The position numbers were made by a program, and so were the translations under genes. From Thermoplasmata archaeon (GTDB lineage: Archaea > Thermoplasmatota > Thermoplasmata > Thermoplasmatales > Thermoplasmataceae): a stretch of 64,000 nucleotides of DNA. This document shows positions 43,218-52,541 of this stretch, piece after piece (the first letter of the stretch is position 1; each line of letters begins with the position of its first letter). Location of the stretch: the NCBI GenBank assembly GCA_021797355.1, contig JAJZZX010000004.1, positions 1 through 64,000 on the forward strand, read 5' to 3'. The notes under the pieces are model-generated. The model was not told the DNA's origin. It did no database searches and saw only the letters and a list, made by a program, of their open reading frames with translations.

Positions 43218-44312
43218 TCAGGATACTGTATCTATATCGCCGTCTGGTTCTCTCTTCTCGCTTCCCGGAATCTCCGATGAGCCAAGCCCGGTGGCAACAA
43301 TCAGTATCTCGATCCTGTTGTCGTAGGCAGGATCAACCGTTGCCCCCCATATTATCCTGGTGTTCCTTCCAACCTTTTTCCTCAGAAACTCGGCAGCATT
43401 GCTGGCCTCCTCTAGCTGCATGTCCCTGCCGCCCGTCACATTTATGATGACACCAGTGGCTCCAGAGAGGTCGAATTGAAGGAATGGAGAACTCAGTGCC
43501 TTGCTGACAGCTTCATCCACCCGCTTTCCCGGTTCTCCCTCGGATATGCCCATTCCTATCATTGCAAGACCGGAATCCCTCATGACTGTCTTCAGGTCGT
43601 TGAAATCCAGGTTTATGAGACCAGGTTTCGTCACCAGATCAGAAATGCCGGAAATGGCACGTACAATGATCTCGTCTGCCACCCGAAATGCCTTTTCAAG
43701 CGGAAGGTCATGAACAAGCTCCTTAAGCTTATCGTTGGGTATTATTATGACCGTGTCAGATGCCTTCAGGAGCTTTCTCAATCCCCACATGGCATTGTCC
43801 ATCCTTATTTTTCCCTCGGAACTGAAAGGGAGGGTGACCACAGAGATTGTCAGAGCACCACTGTCCTTTGCTCTCCCGGCGATATAATGCGCCGATCCCG
43901 TCCCAGTGCCGCCGCCTAATCCGGCAGTTATGAAGGCTATGTCTGTTCCTGAAACAAACTTCATTATCTCCTGGTCAGATTCCCGTGCGGCCTGTTCGCC
44001 TATCCTAGGATCTGCCCCTGAGCCCAAGCCGCGTGTTAGGTTTTTGCCCATGAGTATCTTATGGTTTGCCCTTGTCTTTAGAAGGTGCGGAGCATCTGTA
44101 TTGCAGGCAATTAGAGTGGCCCCCTTGATGCCCTCCCTCATAAGGCGGTTTATGGTGTTGGAACCGCCGCCTCCTGCCCCAAATATCTTTATCTTTACCC
44201 TTAGTTTCTCCAGGTATTCCTGCAGTTCGGCTTCGGATGTTGTAAAGTCTTCCTCCGGCTCATCCCGACCATAACCTTCAAACGGCATCATTGACATAAA
44301 ATGATCACTCAT
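43218..44312 (-). CDS. ftsZ: Cell division protein FtsZ
   Basis: This 364-residue GTPase forms the division ring at the cytoplasmic membrane. The tubulin signature GGGTGTG is at 133-139. It also has FGAGGGGSNTINRLM (about 44-58), NTDAPHL, and INLDFNDLKTVMRDSG with the synergy-loop acids. The nucleotide-binding and T7-loop residues all look intact. The N-terminal extension of about 38 residues is acidic and typical of archaeal FtsZ. The family has FtsZ1 and FtsZ2 branches in archaea, and I cannot tell which. A TATA-like AAATATTAATAG lies about 20 nt before the ATG. Confidence 0.96.
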   Translation of the reverse strand: MSDHFMSMMPFEGYGRDEPEEDFTTSEAELQEYLEKLRVKIKIFGAGGGGSNTINRLMREGIKGATLIACNTDAPHLLKTRANHKILMGKNLTRGLGSGADPRIGEQAARESDQEIMKFVSGTDIAFITAGLGGGTGTGSAHYIAGRAKDSGALTISVVTLPFSSEGKIRMDNAMWGLRKLLKASDTVIIIPNDKLKELVHDLPLEKAFRVADEIIVRAISGISDLVTKPGLINLDFNDLKTVMRDSGLAMIGMGISEGEPGKRVDEAVSKALSSPFLQFDLSGATGVIINVTGGRDMQLEEASNAAEFLRKKVGRNTRIIWGATVDPAYDNRIEILIVATGLGSSEIPGSEKREPDGDIDTVS

Positions 44313-44374
44313 ATGGCTATTAATATTTGCAGTGGAAGGGCTCCTTTATGATGAGGACCTGAAAAGATATCGCT

Positions 44375-45595
44375 CTATCTTGTGAGCCATTTGTTTCCGC
44401 CCTTCCAGAATGTAAATATCCCATAAATGTTGGTGGCAAACAGAATTAGGAGGGCAAAAGCCCCATATGCAAGAGTCTTCAGCCTCTCATTCCGTATCCT
44501 GGAAATTACAGCCCCGAGAAAAATCATTGATCCAGATATATTGGCCAATGTTATCATAACCCTTGTGTAGAGGATATAGCCTATGGATGATGGATTGATC
44601 ATTACCATATCGGATATAATGTCCATGAGCCTGAGGTCGCCAGGGTGTGTATAGAGGAAGGAGACCAGCCTGCAGAGACCGAATGAAAGCGCAATGACTG
44701 GAAGCAGATATGTATATATCAACTCAAATGTATAGAATTTGCCAGCCCTAATTGCTGTACCGTCGATGAGTTCCCTTCCGAACCTGATCCATCCTGATCT
44801 GGCCCAGCGTATGTTCTGCTTTATGAATTTTTTCATATCTTTCTGGGGATAGCTCTCCACACGTGTCTGATAATCCTTTACCGCCTTGTATCCCTTATTG
44901 ATAATGTAGCCAGTTATGAGCCAGTCCTCCCCAAGGACACTTGGCTTGCCAAAAAGCTTGAAATCAAGGAACTCAGGAGACTTGATGAATGGCCTGACAA
45001 GCTCTGTCCTGAGCATGACGCATGCCCCGTCAAGGTTCATCACATTGCCGTGAGCAGACATTGCCCTGAAAACTACTTCTCTTGAGCGCTCCACGAATTC
45101 CGAAGCGTAGGCAACAGGAGTTCCGGTCGGCTTTATGGTTATGTTTGCCCCGACTCCACCCACTGTCTCATCAAAGTGGCTCATCATGCTCCCAACAGCA
45201 TTATCTGGCAGGATTGTGTCACTGTCAACAAGCAGAACATATTCTGTGTCCACGAAATCCATGGCACGGGCAATTGCCTTCTTCTGCCCTCCCCTTGTTT
45301 CCTGCAGAACAAAAAGGCCGCCAGCTTTCTGGACAATTGTCCTGTAAGGCTCATCGCTTGAGTCCCCGACCACAACAAACTTGCACCCCTGCTTTGATAT
45401 GGATTCTATTGATTCAGTGAATACTTCAACGTCCTCATTATAAACAGGCATTGCAATGGTAACCTTGGACAGATCAACGTTCCCCGTATTAGTAACGGCC
45501 CTCAGTTTAAGGGAACTGTATGAATTAACTGTGTAGTAGATAAAAGAAATCCCTGTCAGGATAACGAGGCCTAGAAGAATGAATGTGTAGAGCAC
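44375..45595 (-). CDS. Membrane glycosyltransferase, family 2 (hyaluronan/cellulose synthase-like)
   Basis: This 406-residue protein has an N-terminal helix (about 3-25). A GT2 domain shows TIAMPVYNEDVEVFTESI, VLLVDSDTILPDNAV (the metal-binding DSD), GEDWLITGYIINKGY (the acidic base), and QNIRWARSGW (Q-x-x-RW). Three to four further helices lie at the C-terminus. That is the plan of processive or polyisoprenyl-linked sugar transferases at the cytoplasmic membrane. Substrate is unknown, and a role in surface glycan is plausible. The start is a GTG with TATA-like GATTTAATAACC about 27 nt upstream. It is divergent from a sugar-nucleotide epimerase gene. Confidence 0.9.
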   Translation of the reverse strand: MLYTFILLGLVILTGISFIYYTVNSYSSLKLRAVTNTGNVDLSKVTIAMPVYNEDVEVFTESIESISKQGCKFVVVGDSSDEPYRTIVQKAGGLFVLQETRGGQKKAIARAMDFVDTEYVLLVDSDTILPDNAVGSMMSHFDETVGGVGANITIKPTGTPVAYASEFVERSREVVFRAMSAHGNVMNLDGACVMLRTELVRPFIKSPEFLDFKLFGKPSVLGEDWLITGYIINKGYKAVKDYQTRVESYPQKDMKKFIKQNIRWARSGWIRFGRELIDGTAIRAGKFYTFELIYTYLLPVIALSFGLCRLVSFLYTHPGDLRLMDIISDMVMINPSSIGYILYTRVMITLANISGSMIFLGAVISRIRNERLKTLAYGAFALLILFATNIYGIFTFWKGGNKWLTR

Positions 45596-45698
45596 GCTCC
45601 TAACATCATAGAAGGTTATTAAATCTTATAGGTACAAATTTGCCTGAATTTGTAATAAACATGGCAGAAAATAATTAGACAGGACGCAATTTCAGGCC

Positions 45699-46487
45699 AT
45701 GAAGATTCTCGTTACTGGAAACCGTGGATTCATTGGGGCACAGATATATTCATACCTTAAACAGGCTGGCTATGATGTTTACGGAATAGACCTGGGAGAT
45801 GAATTCAATGACAGGAAGTATGATATCATAATACACATGGGTGCAAGAACACTCATAAGGATGTCAAAAGAGAAACCGTTTGAATACTTTGAGGATAACA
45901 TGGTCTTCTCCCTGAGAATGCTGGAGTACTGCCGGAAAACAGGCAGCGTGTTTGTCTTTCCCACATCAGGATCGGTAATGGAGGCTACAAATCCCTACTC
46001 ACTTTCAAAGAAGCAGACTGTTGAGTGGATAGAACTCTATCACTCTCTGTACGGGGTAAGGAGACATGTGCTTAAATTCTATAATATCTATGGGCCAACC
46101 AGCAGGAAGGGGGCGGTCTACCTTTTTGCAAAGGCAGCTCTGGAGGGTTCAGAGGCTGTCATCTATGGAGACGGTTCACATGTCAGGGATTTCATCCATG
46201 TTCGCGATGTGGTCAGGGCAATAGAGATGATTGTTGCCGGAAAGGTCCAGGAGGGTTATCACGAAATTGGAAGCGGCAGGGGAACATCCGTAGCAGAACT
46301 ACTTTCCATGGTGGAAAAGGCAACAGGTAAAAAAATAAAGGTAAGGAACGAGGACTATCTGCTCCCGGAAGCAGAAAAGCTGGTGGCAGAAAACCCGCTA
46401 ATAACTGATCCGGTGCCGCTTGAAGCTGGAATAAAGGAGGTCATTGAAAACCTCCGAGGAGAGATTATTGGGAAAACTTCGCCCTGA
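45699..46487 (+). CDS. NAD-dependent sugar-nucleotide epimerase/dehydratase
   Basis: This 262-residue protein is of the extended SDR family. It starts MKILVTGNRGFIGAQIYSYL (the NAD motif). HMGARTLIRMSKEKPFEYFEDN follows, and the catalytic Ser-Tyr-Lys is FPTSGSVMEATNPYSLSKKQTVEW. YGDGSHVRDFIHVRDVVRA and GYHEIGSGRGTSVAEL also match. It likely epimerises or dehydrates a nucleotide sugar for surface glycans. Shorter than most UDP-glucose 4-epimerases. It shares the intergenic region with the glycosyltransferase, and its 3' end overlaps the convergent acyl-CoA ligase gene by 23 nt. Confidence 0.9.
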   Translation: MKILVTGNRGFIGAQIYSYLKQAGYDVYGIDLGDEFNDRKYDIIIHMGARTLIRMSKEKPFEYFEDNMVFSLRMLEYCRKTGSVFVFPTSGSVMEATNPYSLSKKQTVEWIELYHSLYGVRRHVLKFYNIYGPTSRKGAVYLFAKAALEGSEAVIYGDGSHVRDFIHVRDVVRAIEMIVAGKVQEGYHEIGSGRGTSVAELLSMVEKATGKKIKVRNEDYLLPEAEKLVAENPLITDPVPLEAGIKEVIENLRGEIIGKTSP

Positions 46488-48063
46488 GCGGTTTCTTGTC
46501 TATCTTCCCCGTGCTTGTCTTCTCGAATGAGTCAACGATGAAGTATTCATCGGGAATCCAGAATTTTGCTATTCTGCCTGATTCAACGAACTTCATCAAG
46601 TGTTCAGTCATCTTCGCCTTGTCAACAGACTTGAGGCCTGAAATGAAGGCCACAGGCCTTTCACCCCATTTTGTGTCTGGCTTTGCAACAACCGCCACTT
46701 CCGCAACCCCGGGGTAAGAGCTGATTGCGTCTTCAAGGATTATTGTGGGTATGAATTCTCCCCCAGACTTGACCGCATCCTTCTCTCTGTCAACAATTGA
46801 GAGATAGCCGAGATCATCAACAACAGCAAGGTCTCCTGTGTGCATCCAGTCATCCTTCCATAACTTTCTGGTATTTTCTTCGTCCTTAACGTACACCCTG
46901 GTGAGCCACGGAGCCCTGACAACAATTTCCCCTATGGTCTTAGAATCATGCGGCACTTCCTTCCCGCTGGAATCGACCACCTTGAGGTCAACCAGTGGTA
47001 TTGGTATGCCAGTTTTCGTACGGTATTCCGTCTTCTTTGCCTCGCTGGCATCATTAAGCTGCTTGTTGTACGTCGACAGTGTAAGCACAGGAGCGGTTTC
47101 GCTCATTCCGTATCCTGAAGCTATCTTTAGGTTCATTGAATCTGCCATCTTGGCAAGTCCGCTTGACAGGGCCCCGCCCCCAACTGTAACCCTTAGGTTG
47201 AGATTCTTGAGCTTGCCGCTGTTCTTTCCTGTCATAAGCATATACAGGATTGAGGGGACCATAAGCGATACAGTCACCTTCTCCTTTTCCATTATTCCCG
47301 GGATGGCATCGAAGTCATATCTGCCAGGCAGCACATACTTCATGCCCTTCAGAAGCGCCATGTACGGCACTCCCCATGAATGCACGTGGAACATGGGAAC
47401 TATCGGCATTATGACATCTGTACTCTTCAGGTTTATCGGTTCATCTGCCAGTGCAAAGGCCATGGCCATTGCATGGAGGACTAGCTGCCTGTGGGTAAAC
47501 TCAACACCCTTGGGGAGGCCTGTGGTTCCCGAGGTGTAGAATGTGGTAGCGAGATCGTCTTCATGAATATCTGGAAGTATCACCTTGCCGTCCATGGAAA
47601 GAAGGTCATTGTACACTGTGGCACCGGGGAGCATGGACGCCGGTTTTACTGAATCTGAAGACACTATCCAGTGCTGAACAAAATCAAAGAGAGGTATACT
47701 CTTCTCTATGAGTGGGATGAATTCGTCCCTAATTATGACAAACTTGTCCTCAGCATGCTGCATCGTGTAAAATATGAGCTCTGGGGGATACCTTATGTTG
47801 ACTGTGTGGAGTACACCGCCAGCAATGGGAACTGCATAATAAGCCTCAAGGTACCTTATTGTATCCCAGTCAAGGACTGCAACCCTGTCTCCCTTCTTCA
47901 ACCCTAGCGCCACAAGGCCCTTTGCAATCTTGAAAACCCGGTCCCTGAATTCCCTGAACGTAATGTGCTCCTTGCCCATGTATGATATTACCTGGTCGGG
48001 ATTGTTCCTTACTGACGATGCGAATATCTTCTCAACAGTGAGCTCATACTTTTCCTGATACAT
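46465..48063 (-). CDS. AMP-forming acyl-CoA synthetase
   Basis: This 532-residue enzyme activates a carboxylic acid to its CoA thioester by way of an acyl-AMP. The AMP-binding loop TTFYTSGTTGLPKGVEFTH (about 175-193) is clear. So are IVPMFHVHSWG, the GYGMSETAPV motif, WMHTGDLAVVDDLGY with the ribose-binding Asp, and DREKDAVKSGGEFI. KTSTGKIDKKPLR at the end has the catalytic Lys. The likely substrate is a medium- or long-chain fatty acid, by similarity of layout, but it is not proven. It ends inside the convergent epimerase gene. Confidence 0.92.
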   Translation of the reverse strand: MYQEKYELTVEKIFASSVRNNPDQVISYMGKEHITFREFRDRVFKIAKGLVALGLKKGDRVAVLDWDTIRYLEAYYAVPIAGGVLHTVNIRYPPELIFYTMQHAEDKFVIIRDEFIPLIEKSIPLFDFVQHWIVSSDSVKPASMLPGATVYNDLLSMDGKVILPDIHEDDLATTFYTSGTTGLPKGVEFTHRQLVLHAMAMAFALADEPINLKSTDVIMPIVPMFHVHSWGVPYMALLKGMKYVLPGRYDFDAIPGIMEKEKVTVSLMVPSILYMLMTGKNSGKLKNLNLRVTVGGGALSSGLAKMADSMNLKIASGYGMSETAPVLTLSTYNKQLNDASEAKKTEYRTKTGIPIPLVDLKVVDSSGKEVPHDSKTIGEIVVRAPWLTRVYVKDEENTRKLWKDDWMHTGDLAVVDDLGYLSIVDREKDAVKSGGEFIPTIILEDAISSYPGVAEVAVVAKPDTKWGERPVAFISGLKSVDKAKMTEHLMKFVESGRIAKFWIPDEYFIVDSFEKTSTGKIDKKPLRAKFSQ

Positions 48064-48132
48064 GTGATCAGAAAGGCAGACCTTTGAAGGATTTAAGTTT
48101 TCCAGTCACGATATATCGCAGGAATCGAGTTG

Positions 48133-49104
48133 TTACTGCTGCTCCGGTGAGAACTGCACTGACAGGAACCTGAATACATCAAGCTTCAATGCGCCCGTTG
48201 ATATTAGCGAGATCCTGCCATTACTGTAGTGCACCGTTATTGCATATCCTGAGAAACTCCATGAAGAAAGGGATACAACTGAGGCAAATCCAGACGTGCT
48301 GCTGTTGAACTCATGATAGAGGGCATAATCCCAGGCAGCTGCATAGGTGCTGTTTATAGTGTAATTCATGCTGTGCAGAGTTATGTTTGAGATGGCCACT
48401 GGCTGCCCTTCATAGGCACCCAGGCTGTTGTTCTGGACTTCAATATCCTGCAAAAATACAGGATGCATTGTCACTGTTGCCGATCCTGTTCCTGTGATTG
48501 AGGTTGGCAAGCCGGTTATCCCGGACTGCATGACAAACAGATTCCCAGACGAAACTTCAAAAGGAACCGGCCCCAGCACAGATGGGACCTGCCCATTGCT
48601 GTATTCCTCCATGAGGGCCCCGTCCTCGATTATATAGGAGATTGATGCAACATATACTGTTGTGCTGGAGGAAGAGATTGTTCCTGCACTTGTGACCGTG
48701 GCATCCCGGTAAACAGTCCTGTGGGAAGTTGAATTGGATACTGTATAAGACATGTTGAGCTGCACTGTGGAATTGTAGCCCGATGGGGAAGCAGACACAA
48801 TGATCTGCGTCGGAGAAGCAGGTTCAAAGGGTGGGACTCCTGCAATGCCCAGCGGGAATGATAGTGAAACAGGCGTCCCATTTTGCAGGCTCTGCGGATT
48901 CATTTCTGAAATAGATTGGCTGAATGCTGACTTCTCTGCAATCTGGAACTGGACTTCGTTGCTGGCCATTGTTGTCGGTATATACCATGCAAGGATTCCA
49001 GTTATGACGATGATTGCCACAGCAACGAGCAGTATAGTTCCTATTACCTCTGCTACTGCATCGTCATCCCTGCCCCTGATCATGCGGCCAGATCTGCCAT
49101 TCAT
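48133..49104 (-). CDS. Archaeal pilin-like secreted protein
   Basis: This 323-residue protein begins with basic and acidic residues, then DDDAVAEVIGTILLVAVAIIVITGILAW. That is the class III signal/hydrophobic helix of archaeal type IV pilins (cleaved by an archaeal prepilin peptidase ahead of the helix). A long exported region with many N-x-S/T sites follows, larger than most pilins. It could be a subunit of the filament built by the ATPase/TadC operon at 23519-28165, which has no pilin of its own. That link is inference. Alternatively it is an adhesin. It is divergent from purB. Confidence 0.8.
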   Translation of the reverse strand: MNGRSGRMIRGRDDDAVAEVIGTILLVAVAIIVITGILAWYIPTTMASNEVQFQIAEKSAFSQSISEMNPQSLQNGTPVSLSFPLGIAGVPPFEPASPTQIIVSASPSGYNSTVQLNMSYTVSNSTSHRTVYRDATVTSAGTISSSSTTVYVASISYIIEDGALMEEYSNGQVPSVLGPVPFEVSSGNLFVMQSGITGLPTSITGTGSATVTMHPVFLQDIEVQNNSLGAYEGQPVAISNITLHSMNYTINSTYAAAWDYALYHEFNSSTSGFASVVSLSSWSFSGYAITVHYSNGRISLISTGALKLDVFRFLSVQFSPEQQ

Positions 49105-49219
49105 CCTAATTGCTGGAATTGAGTTCCTGGCTTAATTATTTATCCCTCATGGGTGTTGCTCAATACTTTTCAGGTCATCGTGCTAAAAAGTTTTTAGGCT
49201 ATCATGCCAATAATCCCCC

Positions 49220-50584
49220 GTGTCAATTTCTCCCATAGATTACAGATACGGAAGGGAAGCAGTCAAATCAATATTTTCTGAGGAATCAAAGCTTCGCCAC
49301 ATGCTCAAGGTAGAGAAGATTCTTGCCCAGGCAGAAGCAGAGCAAAACCTCATCCCCAGGGAAGCCTACGAAGATATTGCCAGGGCAGTTGATTCAAATG
49401 CAGTAACTCTTGAACGCGTTAAGCAGATTGAATCAGAGATAAATCACGACGTGATGGCAATGGTGAAGGCTCTAACCGAAAAATGCCAAGCTGGTTCAAG
49501 GTTTGTCCACTATGGCGTCACTTCAAACGACATAATTGATACTGCCACGGCGCTTCAGATAAGGGAGTTCTATCATTTCCTCACTGAGGATATGATCAGG
49601 CTCCAGGATGCCCTGGAAGCCCTCGTCAGAAGGCACCGATCAAGCGTGATGCTTGGCAGGACGCATGGCCAGCACGCAAGCCCCATCACGTTTGGCCTGA
49701 AGATGGCAGTATACCTTTCGGAAGTAAACAGACACGCAGAAAGGATCATGCAGGCAAAGCCCAGAATTGCGGCGGGAAAGATCATGGGCCCAGTTGGCAC
49801 AGGAGCAGCACTTGGCGATGCTGCACTTGAGGTACAGGACAGGGTCATGGAGGTCCTTGGACTGTCAGCTGAAACAGCTTCATCCCAGATTGTCAACAGG
49901 GATCGTTACGTTGAATTTCTTTCAGTCATGAATGGCATTGTTACCTCACTGGAAAAGTTCGCCACCGAGATCAGAAATCTCCAGAGGCCCGAAATCGGGG
50001 AAGTGTCAGAATATTTTGATGCTGAAAAGCAGGTTGGGTCCAGCTCAATGCCAAGCAAGGTAAACCCGATAAATTCTGAAAATGTCTGCAGCCTCTCAAG
50101 GCTGGTGAGAAGCTTCATAATACCAGAGTACGAAGGGGCAGTAACATGGCATGAGCGTGATCTTACAAACAGCGCTGCCGAGAGATTCATTGTCCCATAC
50201 GTGTGCATTCTGACCGATCATGTTCTTGTGAAGATGTCTGATATACTGGAAAAACTCATTGTTTATCCTGATCGAATGCTCAAGAACCTGCTTGCTGACG
50301 ATTTCGTCCTTTCTGAGAGGATCGTTATAGAACTCACCAATTCAGGAATTCCAAGGCAGGATGCCCACGAGATTGTTAGGAAAGCAGCCATGATTGCCCA
50401 TTCAAGTGGTGGATCACTGCTTCAGGCGCTCCGTGACGAAGGTTATATGGACAGGCTGCCTGATGCTGTAAGGCGAACGCTTTCTGACCCGGCATCCTTC
50501 ACTGGAAGTGCTGGGAGGATTTGTGACAGGATAGTGCAGGAGACAGAGTTTGCCCGTAAGCTATTGATGGGTGGGGGAACGTGA
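49220..50584 (+). CDS. purB: Adenylosuccinate lyase
   Basis: This 454-residue enzyme splits SAICAR and adenylosuccinate in purine synthesis. It starts ISPIDYRYG. It has YGVTSNDIIDTATALQI, LGRTHGQHASPITFG with the catalytic His, and VGSSSMPSKVNPINSENV (the fumarase/lyase signature with the catalytic Ser loop). The length is usual. GTG at 49220 is the start and no ATG fits better. Its end overlaps the GTG of the next gene by four bases (GTGA), so the two are one unit. Confidence 0.96.
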   Translation: MSISPIDYRYGREAVKSIFSEESKLRHMLKVEKILAQAEAEQNLIPREAYEDIARAVDSNAVTLERVKQIESEINHDVMAMVKALTEKCQAGSRFVHYGVTSNDIIDTATALQIREFYHFLTEDMIRLQDALEALVRRHRSSVMLGRTHGQHASPITFGLKMAVYLSEVNRHAERIMQAKPRIAAGKIMGPVGTGAALGDAALEVQDRVMEVLGLSAETASSQIVNRDRYVEFLSVMNGIVTSLEKFATEIRNLQRPEIGEVSEYFDAEKQVGSSSMPSKVNPINSENVCSLSRLVRSFIIPEYEGAVTWHERDLTNSAAERFIVPYVCILTDHVLVKMSDILEKLIVYPDRMLKNLLADDFVLSERIVIELTNSGIPRQDAHEIVRKAAMIAHSSGGSLLQALRDEGYMDRLPDAVRRTLSDPASFTGSAGRICDRIVQETEFARKLLMGGGT

Positions 50585-51168
50585 CGTCTCTAACCCAGGA
50601 AAAGCCCCTGAAGGACGATATAGTCTCCGATCTGACTTCAGATGAGAAGTCAATATCGGGACTTCAGAAGTCACTGGAAGAGAAGGGGAGAAACCTCCAT
50701 AGGCTTGTCCTGACAGGCTACCTCAAGGCAATGGTAGACCTTGGCGTGCTGAAGGAGAGGGAGATCAAGCCGTCAAGGATATATTCTGTTAACTCAAGCA
50801 GTGTTAAGGATATCTACGATGTCGTGGGGCTTGCGGTTCATCGCATCGGCGGGACCAGCATGGGAGACGATGCACTTTCTGCACTGAACTTCCTCTTCAA
50901 CAGGCCAATTTTCGCCAGAGAGATAGAGAGATGCAATGTTGAACCTGCAAGGGAATATAGAAAGGTGCTCCCCACAAGGAAGCTTGAGATCATCCAGAAA
51001 CTGAGCGAGCAGGGGATAAAGATACCACAGTCCAACATCATGATGGAGCCAGAGAACAGGGATCTCACTAGGCTGCTCAGGATACTGAAGGAAATAATCT
51101 ACATATCCATGGACCTCAAGAGATACTCTCCATCAGACCAGGAAAATATCCAGAAGACTCTAGATTAG
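50581..51168 (+). CDS. Helical protein with a possible winged-helix start, function unknown
   Basis: This 195-residue soluble protein overlaps purB by GTGA and so is translationally coupled to it. The first half (SISGLQKSLEEKGRNLHRLVLTGYLKAMVDLGVLKER) has the spacing of a winged helix-turn-helix. The rest is mostly helical (IGGTSMGDDALSALNFLF, ending in RLLRILKEIIYISMDLKRY). It may be a DNA-binding regulator or a ribonucleoprotein factor. I do not recognise a named family. Its 3' end overlaps the convergent dph6 gene by 4 nt. Confidence 0.7.
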   Translation: MTSLTQEKPLKDDIVSDLTSDEKSISGLQKSLEEKGRNLHRLVLTGYLKAMVDLGVLKEREIKPSRIYSVNSSSVKDIYDVVGLAVHRIGGTSMGDDALSALNFLFNRPIFAREIERCNVEPAREYRKVLPTRKLEIIQKLSEQGIKIPQSNIMMEPENRDLTRLLRILKEIIYISMDLKRYSPSDQENIQKTLD

Positions 51169-51806
51169 GCCAGCCTAGCGCTGTCAATTATATAGTATCC
51201 ATGTGATCCTTCCCATATCTTGTGGGCAGATTCTATGATTATCCTGTGCTCCCCGAATGAGCGAACAAAGCTTTCATATTCTCCCCCTTCTCCGGCGAGG
51301 TTGATGCCGTACCTTGCATTTCGCCGTTCAAGTTCAGCTATGTATTGCTTGTCTATCTCCCTTCCCAGGTCATCCTCGGTGAAGCCTTCTGCTGATACTG
51401 ACACAATGAGTGAGCTTATACCCCGGAGAAGAAGCTCCTGCAGTATAAGACCCTGATCCTTGTGCCACAGTGGGGTGTAAGATCTTATTCCTGTTTCTGT
51501 GCACAAGCGCTCCAGCCTTGTCTTCTGGTACTCAGAAGCTATGGCGCCAGATACCATTGTAGTGTAGCCCTGCCTTGCGAGATTTTCCACTGTTCCAGGC
51601 AGTTCATCCTCCCGTACAGGTTTCCAGTTTATGCCGAGGAGCCCTGCCACAAGCCTGGCCATCTGTGAGTTCGGATAGTGGTACATCATTGAGAATTCTT
51701 CAGGTATCACAGTAATTGCCAGGTCCACATCGCATCCCTGCTCTGATGCAATAATGGCTGATAGAAAGGAGTCCTTTCCGCCAGAAAGTAGGGATAAGGT
51801 TTTCAA
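51165..51806 (-). CDS. dph6: Diphthine-ammonia ligase, ATP-binding PP-loop protein
   Basis: This 213-residue protein has the PP-loop LSLLSGGKDSFLSAI at the start, MMYHYPNSQMARLVAGLLGI, and YTPLWHKDQGLILQELLLRG. The end GINLAGEGGEYESFVRSFG is the hallmark of the MJ0570/Dph6 family. The enzyme amidates diphthine on elongation factor 2, the last step of diphthamide synthesis. The ATG is probably at 51806. The role is inferred from family similarity, which is strong. No other diphthamide gene lies nearby. Confidence 0.92.
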   Translation of the reverse strand: MKTLSLLSGGKDSFLSAIIASEQGCDVDLAITVIPEEFSMMYHYPNSQMARLVAGLLGINWKPVREDELPGTVENLARQGYTTMVSGAIASEYQKTRLERLCTETGIRSYTPLWHKDQGLILQELLLRGISSLIVSVSAEGFTEDDLGREIDKQYIAELERRNARYGINLAGEGGEYESFVRSFGEHRIIIESAHKIWEGSHGYYIIDSARLA

Positions 51807-51973
51807 TGCCGGATCATGGCATGGACCTATTTATTGGCATCAGTTTGGCCTTCGGCAATAAGCCCGCCATGCAGGTTGTATCTATTCGTGCTTAGAATGA
51901 TTTATATTTCTTACTGACATTATTCGCCAGGCGGAACTGGGAAAGCATTGTTGTGCCAAACACACAGAATGCG

Positions 51974-51984
51974 CAATTTATTCC
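51974..51984 (+). promoter_or_regulatory. TATA-like box of the peroxiredoxin gene
   Basis: CAATTTATTCC lies about 26 nt before ATG 52005. A stronger AT box (ATGATTTATATTTC, about 51897-51910) is further upstream and could serve a longer leader. Confidence 0.35.
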
Positions 51985-52004
51985 TTGCCGCCAGGGTGAA
52001 TTAA

Positions 52005-52478
52005 ATGGCTATAAACGTAGGAGAAAAAGCACCTGATTTTAAACTGCTGGACGCTTCGCTCAAGGAAAAGAAACTGTCTGATTACAAGGGTCAGACCGTG
52101 GTACTGGCCTTCTTCCCAGGCGCATTTACCTCTGTATGTACACAGGAGATGTGCAGTTTCAGGGATTCGCTTGCAACATTCAACAACCTTAAGGCAAAGG
52201 TTATCGGCGTTAGCACTGATACACCATTTGCACAGTCTGAATTTGCAAAGGCCAATAAGCTTAATTTCGAGCTGCTTAGTGACATAACAACAAAGGTAAG
52301 CAAAGATTACGGGGTTCTTTATGACAGTTTCCTGAACATCCCCGGTTTCCATGCGTCAAAGAGGGCCGTGTTCATAATAGACAAGGATGGCGTCGTCAGA
52401 TACAAGTGGGTCACTGAGAATGCTGGAAATCTTCCCAACTTTGATGAGATAAAGAAGGAAGTAGAGAAGCTCAAGTAA
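52005..52478 (+). CDS. Peroxiredoxin (AhpC/TSA or Bcp-like)
   Basis: This 157-residue enzyme has the thioredoxin fold with DYKGQTVVLAFFPGAFTSVCTQEMCSFRD. The peroxidatic Cys is in the PGAFTSVCT motif, and a further Cys, five residues on in the same helix, could resolve it. VIGVSTDTPFAQSEFAKANKL and AVFIIDKDGVVRY also match. It reduces peroxides in the cytoplasm and protects against oxidative stress. Length and motifs place it near the Bcp/PrxQ or Prx5-like group. A T-run (52485-52491) follows the stop. Confidence 0.93.
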   Translation: MAINVGEKAPDFKLLDASLKEKKLSDYKGQTVVLAFFPGAFTSVCTQEMCSFRDSLATFNNLKAKVIGVSTDTPFAQSEFAKANKLNFELLSDITTKVSKDYGVLYDSFLNIPGFHASKRAVFIIDKDGVVRYKWVTENAGNLPNFDEIKKEVEKLK

Positions 52479-52484
52479 CCAGCA

Positions 52485-52491
52485 TTTTTTT
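52485..52491 (+). terminator. T-run after the peroxiredoxin gene
   Basis: Seven T's in a row start 6 nt after the stop, the kind of site used for archaeal termination, often with aCPSF1 (present in this window). Confidence 0.4.
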
Positions 52492-52541
52492 ATACCAACA
52501 ATATTTTGCAACTTTAAATTCCCGATTGTAATTGGTACCCC

